Positions 8,225-17,685 of a stretch of DNA of 64,000 nucleotides are shown piece after piece. The notes under the pieces are model-generated. The model was not told the origin of the DNA, ran no database searches, and saw only the letters and a list, made by a program, of their open reading frames with translations. Numbering within the stretch: position 1 is the first letter of the stretch; each line of letters starts with the position of its first letter. This stretch comes from Bradyrhizobium huanghuaihaiense (lineage in GTDB: Bacteria > Pseudomonadota > Alphaproteobacteria > Rhizobiales > Xanthobacteraceae): assembly GCF_007830635.1 (NCBI RefSeq), contig NZ_VLLA01000002.1:620001-684000 (forward strand), read 5' to 3'. A program made the translations under genes and the position numbers.

Positions 8225-10900
8225 CTACCCGGCCGATGCGAGCAGATCGTCCAGCGCGCTGATCGAGGCCTTCTGGAGCGCGGCGAGATCGCGGGCGGCG
8301 CTCTGGCACTCCGGCGGGGACATCGAGGGCGCCGCCAGCTCGACCTCGCGGCAGCGCTCAAACAGGCGGACGAGGCCGAGCGCGCCGGCGGCGCTGCCGA
8401 GCTGGTGCGCGGAGCGCGCGAGCTGCTTGCGATCGCCGGCAGCGGCGGCTTTGGTGATGTCCTCGATCAGCCTGTCGCTGGTCTCCTGCAGCAGATGATG
8501 AAGCTTTGCGATCTGCGCCGCGCCCAGCAGCTCTTTCTGGTCGTCGAGGAAATGCCGGTCGATCAATGCGCCCGCGGCGAGTTGCGCGGCGGCCGGCTCG
8601 TCCTGGGTGTCTTCGATCGCCTCACGCAGCGCATTGATCAGGATCGGCTTGCTGACGACCTTGGCGATGCCGGCGCCGGCGAGCCGTTCGCGGGCGAGGG
8701 TGGAGACGTCGGCCGTCACGGCGATGATGCGCGGTCTCTTCGGCAAGCCGAGCTTGCCGATCCGCGACGCCGCCTCGACGCCGTCCATGTCAGGCATGTG
8801 CAGATCCATCAGGATGACGTCGAACGCCTGATCGCGGGCAAGCTCTATGGCAGATGCGCCGTTCCTGGCGATCGTGGGGTGGTGGCCGAGCCGGTTCAGG
8901 ATCGCTTCGCCGACCTCGCAATTGACGGGATCGTCGTCGACCAGCAGCACGTTCAGCTGCCGCGATGGCGGTGGAAGCGCGCCTTGTGCAATGCCGCTCG
9001 CGGCGCGGCCGAGCGGCACGTCAAGCGTGAAGGTGCTGCCGGCGCCCGGCGTGCTCTTCACCGTCAGCTCGCCGCGCATCAGGCGCGTGAGGCGCCGTGC
9101 GATCGCAAGTCCGAGGCCGGTGCCGCCGAATCGCCGTGCAATGCTGTCGTCGGCCTGGACGAAGTCCTCAAAAATCCGCTCATGCATGTCGGGCGCGATG
9201 CCGATGCCGGTATCGCGAACGGTGATGTGCAGCAGGACATGTTTGTCGAGCTGTTCTGCGGCCGCCGTCAAGGCGATCCCACCGCGCGGGGTGAACTTGA
9301 TCGCGTTGCCGATCAGGTTGAGCAGGATGCGGTTGAGCCTGACAGGATCGCCGTGCACGGCGATGTTGACCGTCGCATCGCTGGCGAGATCGAAGGTCAG
9401 TCCCTTGTCGAAGGCCTGCGGGCGCATCAGGTCGGCGGCGGCCTCGATCAGCTGGTCGAGGCGGAAGTCGCGCGTCTCCAGCGCCTCGGTGCTGGCCTCG
9501 AGGCGCGCATATTCCAGGATCGCATCGACCAGTGCGATCAGTGTTTCGCCCGATGCGGCGGCGGTGGCGAGGTGGCGCCGCTGCACTTCGCTAAGGTTGC
9601 CGTCGTCGAGCAGTTGCAGCACGCCCATGACGCCGTTCAGCGGCGTGCGCAGCTCGTGGCTGACGACGGCAAGGAAGCGCGACTTGGTCTCGTTGGCCTG
9701 CACGGCAATGCTGCGCGCCCGCTCGGCTGCGTCGTGCTCGGCGAGGGCCTGATCGCGCGCCTTCTCGAGCTCGGAGGTCCGCTCGATCACCTTGCCCTCG
9801 AGCGTTGCGTAGGAGTCGCGCAAGTGAGCGGCCATCCGGTTGAACTGGTCACCGAGCGCCTCCAGTTCGTCGCCGGTCCTGATCGCGAGCCGCAGACCGA
9901 GATCGCCGCTTCCGATCCGCCGCGCGCCCTGCGTCAGGATCTGGATCGGCACAGTCATGCGCCGGCTGAGCCAAAGGGACACCAGCACCGCAATGGCAAG
10001 CAGGGCGACCAGAAGAAATGTGGAACGTCCGATCGACGCATAGATCGGGGCATAGGCCTCGCTGAGCGGAAGCTCGACGAACACCAGCCAGCCGAGCGAG
10101 GGCACCGTCGCGTACGTCGAGAGAACGCGTTGACCTGACAGGTCCTCCCTGACCAGGCCGCCGGAGGGCGGGCCCACGCCGTCGAGCGCGGCGCGCACGT
10201 CCGCGTGGCCGGTGAGATCGCTGCGGCGTAGTGCCGGCCATAAATCCGGATGGGCGATCAAGACTCCCGTGCGGTCGACCACATAGGCCTTGCCGGTGTT
10301 GCCGACCCTGATCCCGGCGACGAGGTCCCAGATGAAGCGCAGATTGACTTCGGCGACGACCACATTGGGCTGGCGGCCGGTCCCGCGAGTGGCGAGCGTC
10401 ATGAACGGTTCGGTATCACCGAAGAAGTACACGGGGCCGTAATAAGCGCGGCTTTCATTGGCGCCGCGGAAGGCCGGCGAGGTGGAGAGGTCGGTTTTGC
10501 TGCCGACCCTGTCCGCGACGCGGCGCGACACGCGCACCTGCTCGCGGCCCTGCGCATCGAGCTCGGCAATTTCCGCGATCGCGGGCGAGAGGCGCAGCAG
10601 GCGGATGGCGTTCAGGCGATCGTCTTCGTTGGTCGACAGCTCCGGAGGCAGGCGTGAGAGCCATCTGATCTGGTTTTCGATCTGACCGACGAACTGGCCG
10701 ATCTGGATGGCCGCGGATGCGGCCTGCTCGCGCTGGATCGCCGCGAGGAGCTGCTTCTGCTCGCGATAGGAGAACCAGACGTCGAAGCCGGTGGTGATGG
10801 CGAGCGCGGCAAAGGCGAGGGCGACGATCGAGTAGAGATATTTCCGGAACAGCCGGCCGGGAGGCGTTCGCAAATGTCCCTGGTCGGCCTGCTCGTTCAC
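8225..10900 (-). CDS. Hybrid sensor histidine kinase (dCache-HAMP-HisKA-HATPase-REC-Hpt)
   Basis: This 891-residue membrane kinase has TM1 at about 21-43, a periplasmic double-Cache sensor at about 45-290, TM2 at about 292-312, then HAMP and a coiled coil. The HisKA domain contains the phospho-His415 in SHELRTPLNG. The ATPase boxes are GNAIKFTP, DTGIGIA and GGTGLGLAI, the receiver has Asp699 in MDLHMPDMDG, and a C-terminal Hpt domain has His832 in AHQLGSAAGA. The phosphorelay therefore ends in Hpt, but no response regulator is nearby. It starts with GTG overlapping the stop of the binding-protein gene (GTGA, 10897-10900). That coupling suggests the binding protein presents a ligand to the Cache domain. 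The open frame continues upstream to 11233 only as a shadow of that gene. Confidence 0.9.
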   Translation of the reverse strand: MNEQADQGHLRTPPGRLFRKYLYSIVALAFAALAITTGFDVWFSYREQKQLLAAIQREQAASAAIQIGQFVGQIENQIRWLSRLPPELSTNEDDRLNAIRLLRLSPAIAEIAELDAQGREQVRVSRRVADRVGSKTDLSTSPAFRGANESRAYYGPVYFFGDTEPFMTLATRGTGRQPNVVVAEVNLRFIWDLVAGIRVGNTGKAYVVDRTGVLIAHPDLWPALRRSDLTGHADVRAALDGVGPPSGGLVREDLSGQRVLSTYATVPSLGWLVFVELPLSEAYAPIYASIGRSTFLLVALLAIAVLVSLWLSRRMTVPIQILTQGARRIGSGDLGLRLAIRTGDELEALGDQFNRMAAHLRDSYATLEGKVIERTSELEKARDQALAEHDAAERARSIAVQANETKSRFLAVVSHELRTPLNGVMGVLQLLDDGNLSEVQRRHLATAAASGETLIALVDAILEYARLEASTEALETRDFRLDQLIEAAADLMRPQAFDKGLTFDLASDATVNIAVHGDPVRLNRILLNLIGNAIKFTPRGGIALTAAAEQLDKHVLLHITVRDTGIGIAPDMHERIFEDFVQADDSIARRFGGTGLGLAIARRLTRLMRGELTVKSTPGAGSTFTLDVPLGRAASGIAQGALPPPSRQLNVLLVDDDPVNCEVGEAILNRLGHHPTIARNGASAIELARDQAFDVILMDLHMPDMDGVEAASRIGKLGLPKRPRIIAVTADVSTLARERLAGAGIAKVVSKPILINALREAIEDTQDEPAAAQLAAGALIDRHFLDDQKELLGAAQIAKLHHLLQETSDRLIEDITKAAAAGDRKQLARSAHQLGSAAGALGLVRLFERCREVELAAPSMSPPECQSAARDLAALQKASISALDDLLASAG

Positions 10901-11940
10901 TCGCGGATCTCGTCGGCGCGCGCAAGCAGCGTGAACGGGATCGTCAGTCCGAGCGATCGTGCGACGGTGCGGTTGATCAAAAGCTCGTATTTGCGCGGCG
11001 ATTGCACCGGCAGATCGCCGGCCTTGGTGCCGCGCAGGATCAGGTCGACATAGTCGGCCGAGCGAACCTCCAGCGTCGGCCCGTAGCTCATCAGCCCGCC
11101 CGCATCCATGAAGTAATGAAACGGATAGATCATCGGGACGCGGTACTTCGCCGTTGCCGCGACGATCGCCTGGCGGTTCACCACCAGGAAGCTGTCGACG
11201 AGCGAGATCATCGCAGCCTTGGGCGGCTCGCAAAAGCGGCTGATCGCCCCGTCGATCTCCGCTGCCTTGCCGATGGGGGCGAGGACCACGTCAACCCCTG
11301 TTGTCGCGGCCTCCTGCTCGAGGGAGTCGAGAAAGAAGCGTCCGGCGCGAGGCGTGCTCGCCGGATTGAACAGGACGCCGACACGCGCCATGTCCGGCAC
11401 AGCCTCCTTGATGAGCTGAAACCATTTGCTGCCCATCTCGGCGGTGCTGCTGGTGAAGCCCGTGACGTTGCCGCCGGGACGGGCGAGGCTCTCGACGAAG
11501 CCGTTGCCGACGGGGTCGTTGGAGGTCGCGAAAACGATCGGGATCGCCTTGGTGGCCGCCAGCACGGCCGCGGTTTCAACCGTCGAGCCGGTCAGGATGA
11601 CATCCGGCTTGAGATCGATGAGCTCCTGCACGGCGGTCTTCAACCTGTCCGGTCCGCCGAAGCTCGACCGGATCTCGAAACGGAAATTGACCCCTTCGAC
11701 CCAGCCTCGTTGCCTCAGGCCGGCGATGAGCCCGCCAAGCCGGGTAGTCGCAGCTTCGGTCATGCTCCTCTTTGTCAGTTCGTCGTCGAGCGGCAATGCC
11801 GTCAGCGTCGCGACGATCCGCATGCGATCCGGCGTTGCGCCGAGCACAAGCCATCCCGCGGCAGTAGCGCCCGCCAGGCGAAGGAGATCGCGGCGGGCGA
11901 CCGCCGGCACAACGCGGGCAGGAGCGGGCCGCTCAGTCAT
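10897..11940 (-). CDS. ABC_sub_bind (TrpX-like) periplasmic binding protein
   Basis: This 347-residue protein of the ABC_sub_bind family carries a Tat-like or Sec signal (VARRDLLRLAGATAAGWLVLGA, about 13-35). The two-lobed binding fold is seen in LKPDVILTGSTVETAAVLAATK, IPIVFATSNDPVGNGFV, and GGLMSYGP with the C-terminal NRTVARSLGLTIP motif typical of the family. No permease or ATPase gene is adjacent; the only partner is the hybrid kinase, joined by a GTGA overlap. A sensory rather than transport role is therefore likely. The start at 11940 is preferred to 11997 because it places the signal peptide correctly. Confidence 0.85.
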   Translation of the reverse strand: MTERPAPARVVPAVARRDLLRLAGATAAGWLVLGATPDRMRIVATLTALPLDDELTKRSMTEAATTRLGGLIAGLRQRGWVEGVNFRFEIRSSFGGPDRLKTAVQELIDLKPDVILTGSTVETAAVLAATKAIPIVFATSNDPVGNGFVESLARPGGNVTGFTSSTAEMGSKWFQLIKEAVPDMARVGVLFNPASTPRAGRFFLDSLEQEAATTGVDVVLAPIGKAAEIDGAISRFCEPPKAAMISLVDSFLVVNRQAIVAATAKYRVPMIYPFHYFMDAGGLMSYGPTLEVRSADYVDLILRGTKAGDLPVQSPRKYELLINRTVARSLGLTIPFTLLARADEIRE

Positions 11941-12283
11941 GATGTTTCGCAAAAGTTGTCCCTGACCCCGTGCATATCCCGAAAGGCTAGCAACCACAAT
12001 TGATGAAAAAGTGCTTGTGAATGTTCATTCGCAGCCATGCGCAGCCCGATACCGTATTCCGACGCGCCGAAAGAGTCGCTGTTTCGATTGGCGGCCCGAC
12101 CACATCCGCGGTTATCTCTCCAATTCGGCGTCCGGCGAGTGCCTCTCTCGGCCGTCATTGCGAGGAGCCCTTGCGACGAAGCAATCCAGAGTCCCTCCGC
12201 GGAAAGACTCTGGATTGCTTCCGCCTTCGCCAAGGCTTCGGCGGACAAGTCGCTACGCTCGCAATGACGGAGGAGAGTGCGTT
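11941..12283. other. 343-bp gap between convergently placed transcription units
   Basis: This gap holds the promoter region of the binding-protein/kinase operon on its left and the palindromic repeat at 12152-12270 on its right, adjoining the 3' end of bluB. I see no other gene. Confidence 0.6.
12152..12270. repeat. Nested REP-like palindromic element
   Basis: The outer arms CCGTCATTGCGAG (12152-12164) and CTCGCAATGACGG (12258-12270) are perfect 13-bp inverted repeats. Inside lies a second perfect 13-bp pair, GCAATCCAGAGTC (12181-12193) and GACTCTGGATTGC (12206-12218). A third small palindromic motif, CCGCC...GGCGG, is at about 12221-12244. This cruciform pattern matches an intergenic repeat family I recall from Bradyrhizobium genomes. 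It sits directly downstream of bluB and may act as the 3' end of that operon. Confidence 0.8.
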
Positions 12284-12916
12284 CTACCGCCGCAGCGTAA
12301 ATTCGTTCGCGCCGCGCCGGTGCTCCCATTTCGCCTGCTCCAGCTCGGGCTGGTCGCATTCGACCTCCGGATAGCCGATGCAGAGATAGGCGATGAATTT
12401 CCAGGTATCTGGCACATCGAGAATGGCGTGGATGCGATCCGGATTGAGGATCGACACCCAGCCAAGGCCAATGCCTTCCGCGCGCGCGGCGAGCCACATC
12501 GCGGTGATCGCGGCGACGACGGAATATTCCGTCGTTTCCGGCATGGTGGCGCGGCCGAGGCCGTGGCCGATGTCGCTGGCCTTGTCCGCGAACACGGCGA
12601 GGTGGCCCGGCGCCTGTTCGAGGCCCGACAGTTTTAGCGTGGCATAGCGCGCCGCGCGGTCGCCCGAGTAGCAGTTGAGTGCATCCGCGTTGCATGCCTT
12701 GAAATCGTCGATCACGTTGCGGCGCCGTGCGGCATCGTCGACGATGACGAAGCGCCAGGGCTGGCTCAGGCCGACCGAGGGCGAAAGGCAAGCGGTCTCG
12801 ATCAGGCGATCGATGGCGCCCTCGGGCAGCGGATCACCGCGAAAGCGGCGCACGTCGCGCCGCCACACGAACAGCTCGTGCAGGTGCCGGCGGAAGGTGT
12901 CGTCGAACTCGACCAT
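12284..12916 (-). CDS. bluB: 5,6-dimethylbenzimidazole synthase BluB
   Basis: This flavin-destroying nitroreductase-fold enzyme converts reduced FMN with O2 into 5,6-dimethylbenzimidazole, the lower ligand of B12. The 210 residues carry the usual BluB segments: RRDVRRFR at the N-terminus for flavin phosphate binding, PSVGLSQPWRF, YATLKLSGLEQAPGHLAVF for the flap, and PETTEYSVVAAI. It lies 4 bp after cobS and is the last gene of the cobU-cobS-bluB operon, so ligand synthesis and attachment are expressed together. The enzyme needs oxygen, which fits the aerobic CobG/CobF route seen in the rest of the cluster. Confidence 0.95.
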   Translation of the reverse strand: MVEFDDTFRRHLHELFVWRRDVRRFRGDPLPEGAIDRLIETACLSPSVGLSQPWRFVIVDDAARRRNVIDDFKACNADALNCYSGDRAARYATLKLSGLEQAPGHLAVFADKASDIGHGLGRATMPETTEYSVVAAITAMWLAARAEGIGLGWVSILNPDRIHAILDVPDTWKFIAYLCIGYPEVECDQPELEQAKWEHRRGANEFTLRR

Positions 12917-12920
12917 GAGA

Positions 12921-13703
12921 TCAGCGTCCCATCTGGAAGGCCGCGGCGACCAGCAGGATCAGGATCTCGCCCGTCTGCTCGAAGGCGCCGAGAACGTCGC
13001 CGGTCTGCCCGCCGATCTGGCGGATGGCGAGCCGCGCCAGCAGCAGTCCGGCGAGCGAGAGCAGGATCAGGCCGACCAGCGCCTTGCCCGGCCCCAACGC
13101 CAGGGCGAGCACGAGCGTTCCAACCGCGAAGGCGATGGCGACGCTGCGGCCCGGCGGCGATCCCGCGCTTGCGGAGAGACCATCGGGCCGCGCCGGCGGG
13201 ACCAGCGACATGAAGGCCGGTACGCCGGCGCGGGCAGCGGTGTGCGCAGCGCACAGCGCCAGCGCAACCGCCGAGGGACTGGCGATGGCCGCGAGCGCGC
13301 TCCAGCGCAGGCCGAACGACAGGATCAGCGCGCAGACGCCGTAAGTCCCGATCCGGCTATCGCGCATGATCTCCAGCTTGCGCTCGCGCGTCCGGCCGCC
13401 GCCGAGCCCGTCGGCTGTGTCGGCAAGCCCGTCCTCGTGCAGCGCGCCGGTGATGAGGGCGGTCGTTGCGAGTGCGAGCAGAGCGGAGAGGTTCGGTGGC
13501 AATCCCAACCGGCTGGCGACCTTGTAAACGAAGGCGCCGGCGAGGCCGACCAGGAGTCCTGCGACGGGAAGCGCCCAGGTCGCGCGCGCGACGGCGCCGT
13601 CGGCTGCAGGCTTCGATGATGCGACCGGCAGGATCGTGACGAATGATGCCGCCATTCTGAGATCGGCGATGATGTCCTTGAGAAGATCCGGGCGCGGCAT
13701 CAT
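12921..13703 (-). CDS. cobS: Adenosylcobinamide-GDP ribazoletransferase (CobS/CobV)
   Basis: This integral membrane enzyme joins alpha-ribazole (or its phosphate) to adenosylcobinamide-GDP, the last step of nucleotide-loop assembly. It has 260 residues with several hydrophobic helices and the family signature LHEDGLADTADGLGGGRTRERKLEIM (about 88-113), rich in acidic residues for Mg2+/GDP binding. It overlaps cobU by ATGA at 13700-13703 and is followed closely by bluB. It should not be confused with the cobaltochelatase subunit also named CobS, which is not in this window. Confidence 0.94.
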   Translation of the reverse strand: MMPRPDLLKDIIADLRMAASFVTILPVASSKPAADGAVARATWALPVAGLLVGLAGAFVYKVASRLGLPPNLSALLALATTALITGALHEDGLADTADGLGGGRTRERKLEIMRDSRIGTYGVCALILSFGLRWSALAAIASPSAVALALCAAHTAARAGVPAFMSLVPPARPDGLSASAGSPPGRSVAIAFAVGTLVLALALGPGKALVGLILLSLAGLLLARLAIRQIGGQTGDVLGAFEQTGEILILLVAAAFQMGR

Positions 13704-14203
13704 TTCAGTTTCATCGGCAAGCCGGCAACGACGAACTCGACCTTATCGGCAACATCAGCGACGACCTGGTTCATGATCCCGGCGGCGTCGCGAAAGCTGC
13801 GCGCCAGTGCGTTGTCGGGCACGATGCTGAGGCCGACCTCGTTGGTGACGAATATGACAGGGCTCTTCAAGCCGGGCACGGCGGTGGCAAGCGCGTCCAC
13901 CTCGTCCTCCCAGTTGCGTCCGGCATGCATTAGGTTGGAGAGCCAGAGCGTCAGGCAGTCCACCAGCCGTGCGCCACCGCCATCGGTTGCGTGCAGCGCG
14001 GGCACGAGATCAAGCGGTACTTCGCGCTCGATCCAGCCGATTCGTCGCGCGCGATGCCGGGCGATGCGTGCTTCCATCTCTGCATCGTGCGCCTCGGCCG
14101 TCGCGATGTAGATCGGTGGCTGGGCCGGAAAGCTACGTGCAAGCGCTTCCGCGCGAGCGCTCTTGCCCGATCGTGCTCCGCCCGTGATCAAGATGACGGC
14201 CAT
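13700..14203 (-). CDS. cobU: Bifunctional adenosylcobinamide kinase / guanylyltransferase (CobU/CobP)
   Basis: This enzyme phosphorylates adenosylcobinamide and transfers GMP to give adenosylcobinamide-GDP. The 167 residues show the P-loop ITGGARSGKS at 5-14, the IYIATAEAHDAEMEARIARHRARR block containing the guanylylated His (about 31-54), and LVDCLTLWLSNL. It is the first gene of the minus-strand cobU-cobS-bluB unit and diverges from cobD (122 bp apart). I found no riboswitch in that gap, so its regulation is not obvious. Confidence 0.94.
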   Translation of the reverse strand: MAVILITGGARSGKSARAEALARSFPAQPPIYIATAEAHDAEMEARIARHRARRIGWIEREVPLDLVPALHATDGGGARLVDCLTLWLSNLMHAGRNWEDEVDALATAVPGLKSPVIFVTNEVGLSIVPDNALARSFRDAAGIMNQVVADVADKVEFVVAGLPMKLK

Positions 14204-14324
14204 GAAGGTCTCCTGTGGGCCTGACTAATCACCAAACGCGGCCAAAGACAAAGCCGAAATCAGGCGGGCAGGGGCTTGCGCTCGTCCCCCGCTTTGCGCA
14301 ACAGGGGCGGGACAGGAGGCGGAA

Positions 14325-15266
14325 GTGGGTTTTGCGGGCGCAATGGTGGTGGCGATGGCGGTGGATGCCCTCACGGGCTGGCCGTCATGGCTGTTCGCGC
14401 GGATCGGTCATCCCGTGACCTGGCTCGGGCGGCTGATCGGCGCCATCGATACCGCCTGGAACAGCGCGTCCGATCCGCCAGCGCTTCGCCGCGCTGCGGG
14501 CGTCGCAGGCGCGCTTTTTGTCATTGCGCTCTCGGTCGCACTCGGCTGGCTGCTTCAGTCCTTGCTTGCCTCGGGCTGGAGCCAGGTCGTGCTCATCGGC
14601 GTGCTCGCCTGGCCGCTGGTCGCTCTGCGCTCGCTGCACGATCATGTTGCCGCCGTCGCAAACCCGCTGCAGGCGGGCGACGTCGCTGCCGCGCGCGAAG
14701 CGGTGTCGCGCATCGTCGGCCGCGATCCCTTAGCGCTGGATGAAGCCGGCATCGCGCGCGCGGCGATCGAGAGTCTCGCCGAGAACGCCTCGGACGGCAT
14801 CGTCGCGCCGGTGTTCTGGGGCGCGCTGTTCGGCCTGCCCGGCGTTTTGGGTTACAAGGCGATCAACACGCTGGACTCCATGATCGGCCATCGCAGCGAA
14901 CGGCACGAAGCGTTCGGCTGGGCCGCGGCGCGCATCGACGACGTCGCCAATTTCATTCCGGCGCGGCTGACCGGCTTTCTCTTCGTGCTGTTGGCACCAA
15001 GGCGAGCCGAGGCGCTGTCATGCATGACGCGCGATGCGCGCCGTCACCGTTCGCCCAATGCGGGCTGGCCGGAGGCGGCAATGGCCGGCGCGCTTGGCGT
15101 GCGGCTCAGTGGCCCCCGCGTCTATCATGGCAGCGTCACGAAGGAGCCCTGGCTCAACGACGGCGCGCGCGATCCGAATCCCGCCGACATCGGCGAGGGG
15201 CTGAACGTCTACCGCCGCGCCATGCTGCTGCTCGCAGGCCTGCTTGCGATCCTGGCCTTCGCGTGA
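14325..15266 (+). CDS. cobD: Adenosylcobinamide-phosphate synthase CobD/CbiB
   Basis: This membrane enzyme attaches (R)-1-amino-2-propanol phosphate to adenosylcobyric acid. The 313 residues include the typical HPVTWLGRLIGAID, ENASDGIVAPVFWGALFGLPGVLGYKAINTLDSMIGHR and FIPARLTG segments. The start is GTG at 14325, chosen because AGGAGG stands 5 bp before it; an ATG at 14343 lacks such a site. The next gene makes the aminopropanol precursor, so the two steps are encoded together. Its stop overlaps an alternative GTG start of cobC. Confidence 0.93.
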   Translation: MGFAGAMVVAMAVDALTGWPSWLFARIGHPVTWLGRLIGAIDTAWNSASDPPALRRAAGVAGALFVIALSVALGWLLQSLLASGWSQVVLIGVLAWPLVALRSLHDHVAAVANPLQAGDVAAAREAVSRIVGRDPLALDEAGIARAAIESLAENASDGIVAPVFWGALFGLPGVLGYKAINTLDSMIGHRSERHEAFGWAAARIDDVANFIPARLTGFLFVLLAPRRAEALSCMTRDARRHRSPNAGWPEAAMAGALGVRLSGPRVYHGSVTKEPWLNDGARDPNPADIGEGLNVYRRAMLLLAGLLAILAFA

Positions 15267-15277
15267 AAGAACGGAGC

Positions 15278-16243
15278 ATGCGCGAGCACGGTGGAAATCT
15301 CGATCTGGCCCAGCAGCGTTTCGGCGGCCGCGCCGAGGACTGGATCGACCTGTCGACGGGGATCAACCGGGTGCCTTATCCGGTGGGCGAGGTGAGCGCG
15401 CGTGCGTGGACTGCGCTGCCGTCGCGTGCCGAGATCGATGCGTTGCATCAGGCCGCGCGGCACGCCTACCGCACGAGCGCACCGCTCGTCGCAATGGGCG
15501 GCGCGCAAGCCGCCATTCAACTGTTGCCGCAAGTCGCGCCGTGCGGCCGCGCCCGCATTCTCGCGCCGACCTACAATGAATACGCCGGAGTCCTCTCGGC
15601 TGCGGGCTGGGATGTCCAGGAGGTCAGAGACCTTCAGGCATTGGCAGGCGCGGACCTCGCCATCATCGTCAATCCCAACAATCCGGACGGCCGGTGCTAC
15701 GCGCCGAATGATTTGCTTGCACTGCTGCCGCGCGTCGGCCGTCTCGTCGTTGACGAGAGTTTTGCCGATGCCGTTCCTAATCTGTCGCTTGCGTCGGACG
15801 CGGATCGGCCGGGACTGCTGATCCTGCGCTCGTTCGGAAAGTTTTATGGCCTTGCTGGTCTGCGGCTTGGGTTCGCGATCGGCAATGGAGCCGACGTCGG
15901 CAAGCTCGCGGCGGCCTCGGGCCCATGGCCGATCTCTGGAGCTGCGATCTCGATCGGCTGCCGCGCCTTGCGCGACGATGCCTGGGCTGAGGCCACCTCG
16001 GCGCGTCTCGCACGCGACTGCTTACGGCTCGACGCGATGGTGCAGTCGCAAGGCTGGGCGCTGATGGGCGGCACGCCGCTGTTTCGTCTCTACGAGACGC
16101 CCGACGCGCTGGCCGCGCAGGAGAAGCTGGCGCGCGGCCAGATCTGGTCGCGGGTGTTCGCGAAAGAGCCGACATGGCTGCGGCTCGGGCTCCCCGGTAG
16201 CGAACCCGAATGGTCGCGCCTTGCCGAGGTTCTAGCGCGCTAG
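15278..16243 (+). CDS. cobC: L-threonine-O-3-phosphate decarboxylase (CobC, aminotransferase fold)
   Basis: This PLP enzyme supplies aminopropanol phosphate for cobinamide formation. It is about 321 residues, starting [17 protein letters not shown] with [12 protein letters not shown], typical of CobC/CobD decarboxylases. The PLP region shows NPNNPDGR and the lysine in [17 protein letters not shown]. The ATG at 15278 has GGAG in front. A GTG at 15263 would overlap the cobD stop (GTGA) and is an alternative start. Its 3' end overlaps the convergent cobQ gene by 12 bp. The symbol follows the Pseudomonas denitrificans naming; it is not the Salmonella CobC phosphatase. Confidence 0.92.
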   Translation: MREHGGNLDLAQQRFGGRAEDWIDLSTGINRVPYPVGEVSARAWTALPSRAEIDALHQAARHAYRTSAPLVAMGGAQAAIQLLPQVAPCGRARILAPTYNEYAGVLSAAGWDVQEVRDLQALAGADLAIIVNPNNPDGRCYAPNDLLALLPRVGRLVVDESFADAVPNLSLASDADRPGLLILRSFGKFYGLAGLRLGFAIGNGADVGKLAAASGPWPISGAAISIGCRALRDDAWAEATSARLARDCLRLDAMVQSQGWALMGGTPLFRLYETPDALAAQEKLARGQIWSRVFAKEPTWLRLGLPGSEPEWSRLAEVLAR

Positions 16244-17680
16244 CGCAAGCAGGCCTTCGACATCGAGATGCTTTTCGATGTGGTCGGCGAGGGCCTCGAG
16301 CGCGCTTTCGACCCGGGCGTGATATGGCTCCCCGCCCGCGGGAATGTCGAGCTTCGCCAAAAACGCCTTGCGGAAATCATCCGACGTGAACAGGCCGTGC
16401 AAATAGCTGCCCTGCACGCGGCCATCCCTGGAGATCGCGCCTTCCGGCTCGCCGTTCAGTTTCGCGAACGGACGGGCGCGATCGGGCCCGTCGGTGCGAC
16501 CGATATGGATTTCGTAGGCCTCGATCGGCTGATCGGTCGCGGCGTGTACGGCCGCGACACGCGTCAGCGTCTTCTGCGGGCTCATCACTGTCTCGGTGTC
16601 CAGAAGTCCAAGCCCCGGTGTGTGGCCTGCTGGACCTTCGATGCCTTCAGGGTCGGCGACGCTGTGCCCGAGCATCTGATAGCCGCCGCAGAGGCCAAGC
16701 ACATAGCCGCCGCGGCGGTGATGCGCGAGCAGATCGATGTCCCAACCCTGCGCGCGCAGGAAGGCGAGATCGCCGCGGGTGGATTTTGAGCCGGGAATGA
16801 TCACGAGCCTGACGTCGCCGGGGATCGCTTCGCCCGGACGGACCATGACGAGATCGACGTTCGCCTCGAGCTTGAGCGGATCGAGATCGTCGAAATTGGC
16901 AATCCGCGACAGCGCGAGGCACGCGATCTTGCACTGGCCGGGCTTGCGCGCGTCGCTGAGGCCCAGCGCGTCCTCGGCCGGCAACTCGCCGGCGCGCGCG
17001 AACCAGGGCAGCACGCCGAGGCCGCGCCACGACGTTTTCTGCTCGATCAGCCTGTAGCCGTCGTCGAACAGCGTGGGATCGCCGCGGAACTTGTTGATGA
17101 CAAAGCCCTGGATCATCGCGGCATCATCAGGGTCGATCACCGTCTTGATGCCGACGAGCTGGGCGATGACGCCGCCGCGGTCGATGTCGCCGACCAGCAC
17201 GACCGGAACGTCGGCCTTGCGTGCAAAGCCCATATTGGCGATGTCGGCCTTGCGCAGGTTCACCTCGGCCGGACTGCCGGCGCCTTCGACCAGCACCAGA
17301 TCAGAGCGCGCCTTGAGCCGCTCGAAACTCTCGAGCACCGCGCCCATCAGCGACGGCTTCATCGCCGCATATTCGCGTGCCCGCGCGGTCGCAATGCGCT
17401 TGCCGTGGACAACGACCTGCGCGCCGACGTCGGTCTCGGGCTTGAGCAGCACCGGGTTCATGTCGGTGTGCGGCTCGACGCCGGCTGCAAGCGCCTGCAG
17501 CGCCTGGGCGCGGCCGATCTCGCCGTCGTCGACGGTGACGGCCGCATTGTTCGACATGTTCTGCGGCTTGAACGGAAGCACACGCAGGCCGCGCCGCGTG
17601 AAGGCGCGCGCAAGACCGGCGACGATGAGCGACTTGCCCACGTCAGAGCCGGCCCCCTGGATCATCAGCGCGCGTGCCAT
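16232..17680 (-). CDS. cobQ: Cobyric acid synthase CobQ/CbiP
   Basis: This enzyme amidates the b, d, e and g side chains of adenosylcobyrinic acid a,c-diamide with glutamine and ATP. It has 482 residues. The N-terminal P-loop-like [12 protein letters not shown] (6-17) is followed by the synthetase domain, and the C-terminal class-I glutamine amidotransferase carries nucleophile Cys331 in [11 protein letters not shown] with a downstream catalytic His. It lies 5 bp after cobO on the minus strand and converges on cobC with a 12-bp overlap of coding ends. Confidence 0.95.
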   Translation of the reverse strand: MARALMIQGAGSDVGKSLIVAGLARAFTRRGLRVLPFKPQNMSNNAAVTVDDGEIGRAQALQALAAGVEPHTDMNPVLLKPETDVGAQVVVHGKRIATARAREYAAMKPSLMGAVLESFERLKARSDLVLVEGAGSPAEVNLRKADIANMGFARKADVPVVLVGDIDRGGVIAQLVGIKTVIDPDDAAMIQGFVINKFRGDPTLFDDGYRLIEQKTSWRGLGVLPWFARAGELPAEDALGLSDARKPGQCKIACLALSRIANFDDLDPLKLEANVDLVMVRPGEAIPGDVRLVIIPGSKSTRGDLAFLRAQGWDIDLLAHHRRGGYVLGLCGGYQMLGHSVADPEGIEGPAGHTPGLGLLDTETVMSPQKTLTRVAAVHAATDQPIEAYEIHIGRTDGPDRARPFAKLNGEPEGAISRDGRVQGSYLHGLFTSDDFRKAFLAKLDIPAGGEPYHARVESALEALADHIEKHLDVEGLLALAR

Positions 17681-17685
17681 CGAAT

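Noticed and set aside
7955..10138. 727-codon plus-strand frame opposite the histidine kinase
   Set aside because: It is an antisense shadow of an obviously real kinase with complete motifs.
14204..14324. A further B12 riboswitch between cobU and cobD
   Set aside because: The gap is too short and no B12 box or GCCACTG block is present on either strand.
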